DNA of 36,110 nucleotides from Patescibacteria group bacterium (GTDB taxonomy: Bacteria > Patescibacteriota > Patescibacteriia > Patescibacteriales > GWC2-42-12). A model generated the notes under the pieces. That model did not search any database. It saw nothing but the letters and a program-made list of their open reading frames with translations, and was not told the DNA's origin. The position numbers and the translations under genes are program-made. Position 1 is the first letter of the stretch. The number at the start of each line of letters is the position of its first letter. Shown piece by piece: positions 31,766-36,110 of this stretch. Location of the stretch: positions 1 through 36,110 of the forward strand of contig JAQVNC010000011.1 in NCBI GenBank assembly GCA_028703305.1. The letters run 5' to 3'.

Positions 31766-31901
31766 TGTCATTGCGAGGAGCGACTAAGCGACGAAGCAAT
31801 CTCGCGTACTATTTATTAAAACTTATAGATTGTTTCTTGCTATAAAGGTTTGTTATATTTAAACTGTTCGTGAGATTGCTTCGCTTACGCTCGCAATGAC
31901 A
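31766..31901. repeat. Palindromic element, family A copy 3 (long-centre form)
   Basis: Outer arms TGTCATTGCGAG/CTCGCAATGACA and inner GAAGCAATCTCG/GAGATTGCTTC, as in the other copies, but with a ~68-nt AT-rich centre instead of ~20 nt. It fills the gap between the DUF11-like gene and tgt and supplies an in-frame ATG upstream of the real tgt start. Confidence 0.85.
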
Positions 31902-31909
31902 AAAAGAAA

Positions 31910-33874
31910 TTATTGTACTATTCCATCCCCCGCCGCCATGCTATCGTCTTCAAGCTTGGTATTTTCGGCTTTCAATGTCTTGCTGATTTGCGTATTAGTC
32001 TCGCTGTCAATGGCTGTAACGACCGTGCCGGGCAGGATTATCATAACTTTATTCCTATCGTCTTCACTCGGCGCAACGCTTATATTAAATTCAGCGTCGG
32101 CTTTATAAACCGTAACCGGCAAATCGCCAATCTGCCAAATGACTTGATTGGCCTGGCCATCGTAATACAAGGAGCCAACCGATGCCCTGTTTTTACTATC
32201 CCAGCTTACGTTATTAGGCAAAGCTACGCTGATCCGCAAATTTTTTAATTCATGCAGATTATTATTTATGGACCAATAAACTTTTAAGCTGGTAGCTTGC
32301 CCGACTTTAGGCGGGATCGGCCCGGAGCCGACAGCGATATTGTCATCATTAAAATATCTGACCTGCTCTGATAAATTCAAGTCGCTGTTTATTTTATTAA
32401 TAATAGTGTTGCTCTGGCTGTCCTCGGGGGCGCTTTTCCCGCCGATGCTGTATTTTACGTAGCTTTTTACCTGATAAGCTTTGCTTAAGTCAATCTCGGT
32501 TTGGCTTTTTAATTTAATTGAAAAATCTATTACGCCTTCGGCGCCGCTCACTAATTCGGCCAGTGCCGGAATTTCCTGTTTGCTCCAGCTAATAGTATTG
32601 CCACTGACCGCGCCGTTATTCTGCCCGCTTAAGCTCTGCCAATTTAAAAAATCACTTTCTAAAACCGCCATGATAATAACGTCCTTCATAACCGAGTCGC
32701 CTTTATTGGCATAATTGATTGAATAGTTTAAGGTCTGGCCGAAATCAACGCCCTGATCAAAGGGCGAACCGTTAATTATCAAATTTATGTTCAAATCGCT
32801 TTTAACCACGTCGTAAGCGAGGTCTTTTTCATAAAATGAATGGTATTTCGCCGGCGTAGTTGAAGCTTGCTCCGGCAATGCAAATTTTAATTTAAGGTTA
32901 AGACTGGGAGATTTTTTTTCTTTAATCTTAAATTTAATTTTAAATTCATTTTCATTTTTGCCGAAATTACTTAAAAGCCAGGCGCCCGGACCGCTTTGCG
33001 CGATAGTCAAGCCGGCGGGCGCAGATGAGCTTGAAGCGTTAGCTAATTCGGCGCCAATTATTTCCACTTCTTCAGGGTGCTCAACGCTTAAACGGAAATT
33101 ATCAATATAGTTTTCAATTTTAGCTTTAAATTTAACCACGATCTCATTGGTTTCATTGATCAGCGCGCTTGAAGCGTTATTAAATGAAAAATCAAGACCA
33201 ATATCGTTTATTTTAGTTTCAAAACTGGTTGATTTTTTAAATTCGCTGGAAAAATTTTGCGGCGTGTACGCCATATCAGCCAAAATAATATTGCCTGAAT
33301 CAGCCGGTCCGGCCAATTTGCCTTTTATCCGGATGGAGCCGCTCCTATGAGAATCTAAACTATCTATTTCCCAGATATTATTATTATGGCCGGGCGCGGG
33401 GTCTGAACTTAAAAATATAAAATTATCCGGGTAAGTTGCTTTTATTTCAATCTTAGCCAGGCCGACTTTATCTTCATTTTTATAATTTAAATCATAATAA
33501 AATTCTTTGCCGGCAACCACTTCTTTAACGGCGTCAAATTCAAGGGAGACCGAAGATTTGCCGTTGATCATCTTTAAATAAATATAATTATAAGCGCCAT
33601 AAATCGCGCCGCCAAGGACAAAAACCACAATTACAAAAGTAAATAAGTTAAACAGCAAGCCGCGTTTTGGCCTAATTTCCATTTTTTTTACGTCAACTCT
33701 ATTGCCTTGGTCGTCTTGATAAATTCTCGCCAAACCATCGCTTATTTCCTTCTCTTTAATTTCGCTTTCAGCGTATTCGTCAAAAGCTTCCGCTTCTTTA
33801 TCCGAGGCTAAGGGGCGCTGAACGAATTCCGATAAGCTGGAAGAGCTTTGCTTTATTTTTATTTCGTTTTTCAT
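31910..33874 (-). CDS. Single-pass membrane protein with extracellular DUF11/CARDB-like domains
   Basis: This 654-residue protein has an acidic cytoplasmic N-terminus (1-70), one membrane helix (~73-97, LFNLFTFVIVVFVLGGAIYG), then an all-beta extracellular part. Repeated Ig-type segments with FDQGVDFGQTLNYSINYANKGDS, KVGQATSLKVYWSINNNLHELKNL and NNVSWDSKNRASVG match the general DUF11/CARDB pattern of archaeal and bacterial surface proteins. No catalytic motif is visible. It lies 35 nt after the DUF4012 gene and probably shares a transcript with it. A TATAAT at 33889-33884 could also start a near-leaderless transcript. Function is likely structural or in surface assembly. Confidence 0.72.
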   Translation of the reverse strand: MKNEIKIKQSSSSLSEFVQRPLASDKEAEAFDEYAESEIKEKEISDGLARIYQDDQGNRVDVKKMEIRPKRGLLFNLFTFVIVVFVLGGAIYGAYNYIYLKMINGKSSVSLEFDAVKEVVAGKEFYYDLNYKNEDKVGLAKIEIKATYPDNFIFLSSDPAPGHNNNIWEIDSLDSHRSGSIRIKGKLAGPADSGNIILADMAYTPQNFSSEFKKSTSFETKINDIGLDFSFNNASSALINETNEIVVKFKAKIENYIDNFRLSVEHPEEVEIIGAELANASSSSAPAGLTIAQSGPGAWLLSNFGKNENEFKIKFKIKEKKSPSLNLKLKFALPEQASTTPAKYHSFYEKDLAYDVVKSDLNINLIINGSPFDQGVDFGQTLNYSINYANKGDSVMKDVIIMAVLESDFLNWQSLSGQNNGAVSGNTISWSKQEIPALAELVSGAEGVIDFSIKLKSQTEIDLSKAYQVKSYVKYSIGGKSAPEDSQSNTIINKINSDLNLSEQVRYFNDDNIAVGSGPIPPKVGQATSLKVYWSINNNLHELKNLRISVALPNNVSWDSKNRASVGSLYYDGQANQVIWQIGDLPVTVYKADAEFNISVAPSEDDRNKVMIILPGTVVTAIDSETNTQISKTLKAENTKLEDDSMAAGDGIVQ

Positions 33875-33883
33875 ATTGTATTT

Positions 33884-33889
33884 ATTATA
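33884..33889 (-). promoter_or_regulatory. Candidate -10 box before the DUF11-like gene
   Basis: Minus-strand TATAAT ends 10 nt before the ATG at 33874, with no clear -35. This is the same geometry as at 8663-8668, giving a predicted leader of about 3 nt. Confidence 0.3.
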
Positions 33890-33909
33890 ATATTTAGGTA
33901 AAAAAGTTT

Positions 33910-36110
33910 TTAAAGTCCTTCCACCACCACCGCCATTATTTCATCTTGATTTAAATCTTTGGCCATTAACCAGCCGTTTTTGCCGGGATCTAAATCGGCC
34001 GGATATTTCCAAATTGTTTTAAGTCCGCTCGGCAATTCCAATTCGCTCTCTATGGTTGACGAATTCATGCCCGGCTGTTTTTGCGTTAAAAGCGAATATG
34101 AATATAAATTTTTATCGCCCGGGTTTAAAATCGCGTCCGCTTTTTTAATCAGCTGATTTAACAATTCTTGGCTAACGGCTTGTTTTTTATCGGTTAATTT
34201 AAAAGGCAGCTTGTATTTTATGCTAATTTCAACAGTTTCTCCGGGATCAAGCTGGGACCAGTTGGCGAAGACGGTTTTATTAAACTCATTATAAATTTTT
34301 GTGCCGCTTGATTTATCGGTTAGCGCTTGACCTTCGCCGGCTAAAACTTCCGGATCATCAGTTAAGCCCTCGGCTTCATTATCAAAAAATATTTTATCCA
34401 CCGGCTTAAAGCCGCCGGCTTCAATTAATTCAGAGCCGAGCGGCACGTAGACTCTTAGCCAATCAACGTTTCTGACTCCGGAAAAAGGTTCGCGCTTGAC
34501 CGCTTCATGGGTTCGCCTGATGGTTAGCTCGTCAATAATGGAGCCGTCCGGCTGAATTTTGGCTTTGTGGATTATTTCCTGCTTGATTTTTCGATCGCTC
34601 TTGCCACCGGCGATATTGGAATTAACGACATTTAAATAATCGCCGGACGTGTCTTTGATTCTGCCGCTCCAGCCTAAATCGTCAGCCCTAGTCTCTAAAG
34701 CGGTGTCCGTGAAATAAAATAAAATATTTTTACCGGAGAGAGATTCTTCAAATGTTTTAAATAAAGGCGCCAAATTATCTTTAGTCAGCCGTTTGGGCAA
34801 TTCCTCAATAATTTTGTTCATTAAATCGCCGATTATTTTTTTCGGTTCTTTAGTTACGTCCGGTTTCTGCTCGGCTAATTTTTGCGTTTCCAGCCAAAAA
34901 TTATCCGCGTTAATCACCAGGCCGTATTTTTCTTTTAAATCAATCGGGCCGATTATGGTTAATAAATTTTCAATTACCGTGGGCGTAAAGCCAATTACGC
35001 CGTCAACCGTCGGGCCGTCGGAATTTTCATAAAACCAAGCCAGCTTCTTGGCGCTCGTCGGCCAATCAGGCCACCAATTAGCGTCCCAAAAATGCCAGTC
35101 GGCCCTAACTAGGCTTAAAGGTTCGGGAGATTTTATTTTTTTTAAAAAACCGGCTTCGGTATCATAGCTGCCGCCGCCCGGCACTTCAATATTTTTTATT
35201 TCGCCTTGGGAAAAATCCACTAAAGCAAAACTGCCAATAAAGCCGCCGGCAGCGCGCAGCTCGGAATTATTTTGAAAAACCAGCAGATAGCGCTTATCCG
35301 CGCTCATTCCTAAAAATTCTTTCAGGCTGTCGGCCAGGCCGATAAATTCTTTTAAGCCGCCGCTTAGCGAGCCGGCTTTTTGTTTTAATAAAATAAATTG
35401 AGCTTGATAGTCTTCCGGAATAACGCTACTGTCTATTTGGCTTAAGGCAACGTTTAATTCGTCTAAATTAATTATGGCGTTATGGCCGTAAAAAGTTAAA
35501 TCTTCCAATACATTATTGGCGCCGCTCTCTTTATAATTAAACAGTCCGGCCATAGCCAGGCTTAAATTCTGTCCGGCTTTGGCGCTTGATTCGCCGGCTC
35601 TTAAAATATTCTTGCCGGCGGCCGCCAGACGCATATTTTTATCCGGCATAACCGAGGCTAAAGCGAAGATTAAGCCGTTAATTTCTTCTAACTGGTTTTG
35701 CGCGCTTAAAAAATTATCGCCGGCTTGAGCAAAATTTTTGTCGGCCCGGTTAAAATCAAATCCGACCACGGCCCGGCCGCCGGCCATCAGGCTATTTACG
35801 GCGCTTTCACTTACGCCCAAAACCTTACCTTTAATATTATCAATAGTTTTATAATAGGTAAAAGCTTTAACCGGCAGAATTATAATAAATAAAATTCCGG
35901 CGAAAATCAAAGCCGGCTTTAAATAACCGATATTAGGCCGCGGCAATAAATCTTCTTTTTTAAAAACGAGGCTTTGCCCTGTAATTGCGAGCTTCTGAAA
36001 GAAGCGAAGCAATCTCACAGACACAGATGTTGCCACGGCTTGAGTTGCCTGGTAGCCGGTCGGCAGAGTGTTTAAAGCCCCAGATACGGCAGTTCGGGAT
36101 TTAAAAAACA
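33910..36110 (-). CDS. DUF4012 membrane protein (5' end outside window)
   Basis: The frame stays open to the right edge, so the true start is probably beyond 36110; the first in-window candidate is GTG at 36036 (708 residues). Counting from that GTG, a membrane helix lies at ~40-60, a helical region at ~75-235, and the DUF4012 domain begins near 245 with KRYLLVFQNNSELRAAGGFI and GGGSYDTEAGFLKKI. A C-terminal beta part follows (LDPGETVEISIKYKLPF). DUF4012 proteins are common in Candidate Phyla Radiation and Gram-positive genomes, often near glycan genes, and have no established activity. Residues 6-20 of that frame (SVRLLRFFQKLAITG) come from a palindromic half-repeat, so the repeat sits in the translated N-terminal tail. 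Confidence 0.85.
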   Translation of the reverse strand, partial: FFKSRTAVSGALNTLPTGYQATQAVATSVSVRLLRFFQKLAITGQSLVFKKEDLLPRPNIGYLKPALIFAGILFIIILPVKAFTYYKTIDNIKGKVLGVSESAVNSLMAGGRAVVGFDFNRADKNFAQAGDNFLSAQNQLEEINGLIFALASVMPDKNMRLAAAGKNILRAGESSAKAGQNLSLAMAGLFNYKESGANNVLEDLTFYGHNAIINLDELNVALSQIDSSVIPEDYQAQFILLKQKAGSLSGGLKEFIGLADSLKEFLGMSADKRYLLVFQNNSELRAAGGFIGSFALVDFSQGEIKNIEVPGGGSYDTEAGFLKKIKSPEPLSLVRADWHFWDANWWPDWPTSAKKLAWFYENSDGPTVDGVIGFTPTVIENLLTIIGPIDLKEKYGLVINADNFWLETQKLAEQKPDVTKEPKKIIGDLMNKIIEELPKRLTKDNLAPLFKTFEESLSGKNILFYFTDTALETRADDLGWSGRIKDTSGDYLNVVNSNIAGGKSDRKIKQEIIHKAKIQPDGSIIDELTIRRTHEAVKREPFSGVRNVDWLRVYVPLGSELIEAGGFKPVDKIFFDNEAEGLTDDPEVLAGEGQALTDKSSGTKIYNEFNKTVFANWSQLDPGETVEISIKYKLPFKLTDKKQAVSQELLNQLIKKADAILNPGDKNLYSYSLLTQKQPGMNSSTIESELELPSGLKTIWKYPADLDPGKNGWLMAKDLNQDEIMAVVVEGL
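35980..36018. repeat. Palindromic element, family A half copy (inside the DUF4012 gene)
   Basis: One arm only: TGTAATTGCGAG, CTTCTGAAAGAAGCGAAG, CAATCTCAC. It has one change in the outer motif (TGTAATT for TGTCATT) and a small internal CTTCTGAAAGAAG hairpin. It is read in frame as part of the DUF4012 protein's N-terminal tail. Confidence 0.75.

Noticed and set aside
1-36110. tRNA or rRNA genes in the gaps
   Set aside because: All gaps except 27758-28132 are under 190 nt, and none shows a cloverleaf with a T-loop GTTCRA motif.

Overview
The window is 36.1 kb of gene-dense DNA, and every convincing gene lies on the minus strand, so transcription runs from high to low coordinates. The sequence fits a member of the Candidate Phyla Radiation (Patescibacteria, Parcubacteria-like). 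Evidence: AT-rich leaders almost without Shine-Dalgarno motifs, shortened housekeeping proteins (AlaRS without its C-terminal domain, RpoA without its C-terminal domain, short L13), DUF4012 and CAP-domain membrane proteins, a giant Ig-like adhesin, and many small palindromic repeats that also sit inside genes. TGA is used as a stop (the gene ending at 483 overlaps the next start as ATGA), so this is not a TGA-recoding lineage. The assignment is an inference from gene content, because no rRNA is present.

Layout in transcription order (right to left). 36110-31910: a DUF4012 protein running off the window edge, then a single-pass protein with DUF11/CARDB-like extracellular repeats. 31759-30629: a tRNA-guanine transglycosylase homologue that has lost the usual zinc site. 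30553-28133: an O-antigen-ligase-type membrane protein fused to TPRs, closed by a strong terminator. 27757-17487: a three-gene surface-protein operon (a 2397-residue Ig-repeat adhesin and two smaller secreted proteins sharing an N-terminal module) with a candidate promoter at 27993-28021 and a terminator near 17436-17473. 17399-13088: a membrane CAP-domain protein, mnmA and alaS, packed tightly. 12905-8736: infA-rpmJ-rpsM-rpsK-rpsD-rpoA-rplQ-rplM-rpsI, driven by a consensus sigma-70 promoter at 12993-13021 and ended by a hairpin terminator. 8653-3691: a polysaccharide cluster (Wzx-type flippase, two glycosyltransferases, Wzy/WaaL-type polymerase). 3606-3148: greA with its own promoter and terminator. 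3035-1: lysS, an HD hydrolase, a nucleoside deoxyribosyltransferase-like protein, a HxGH nucleotidyltransferase and the first 27 codons of serS, behind a TTGACA-17-TAAAAT promoter.

Themes. Much of the window builds the cell surface: glycan assembly and export, a glycan ligase/polymerase with TPRs, a large repeat adhesin and membrane-anchored extracellular proteins. The rest is core translation and transcription. Two features stand out. First, several families of small palindromic repeats lie both between genes and inside coding frames, contributing peptide to the Wzy-like protein, a GT4 glycosyltransferase, MnmA and the DUF4012 protein, much as Rickettsia palindromic elements do. Second, a pair of mirror-image hairpin elements brackets rpmJ-rpsM in the ribosomal operon. 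They share a nearly identical 21-nt loop on different but perfectly complementary stems, which suggests selection on structure or a structured mobile element.
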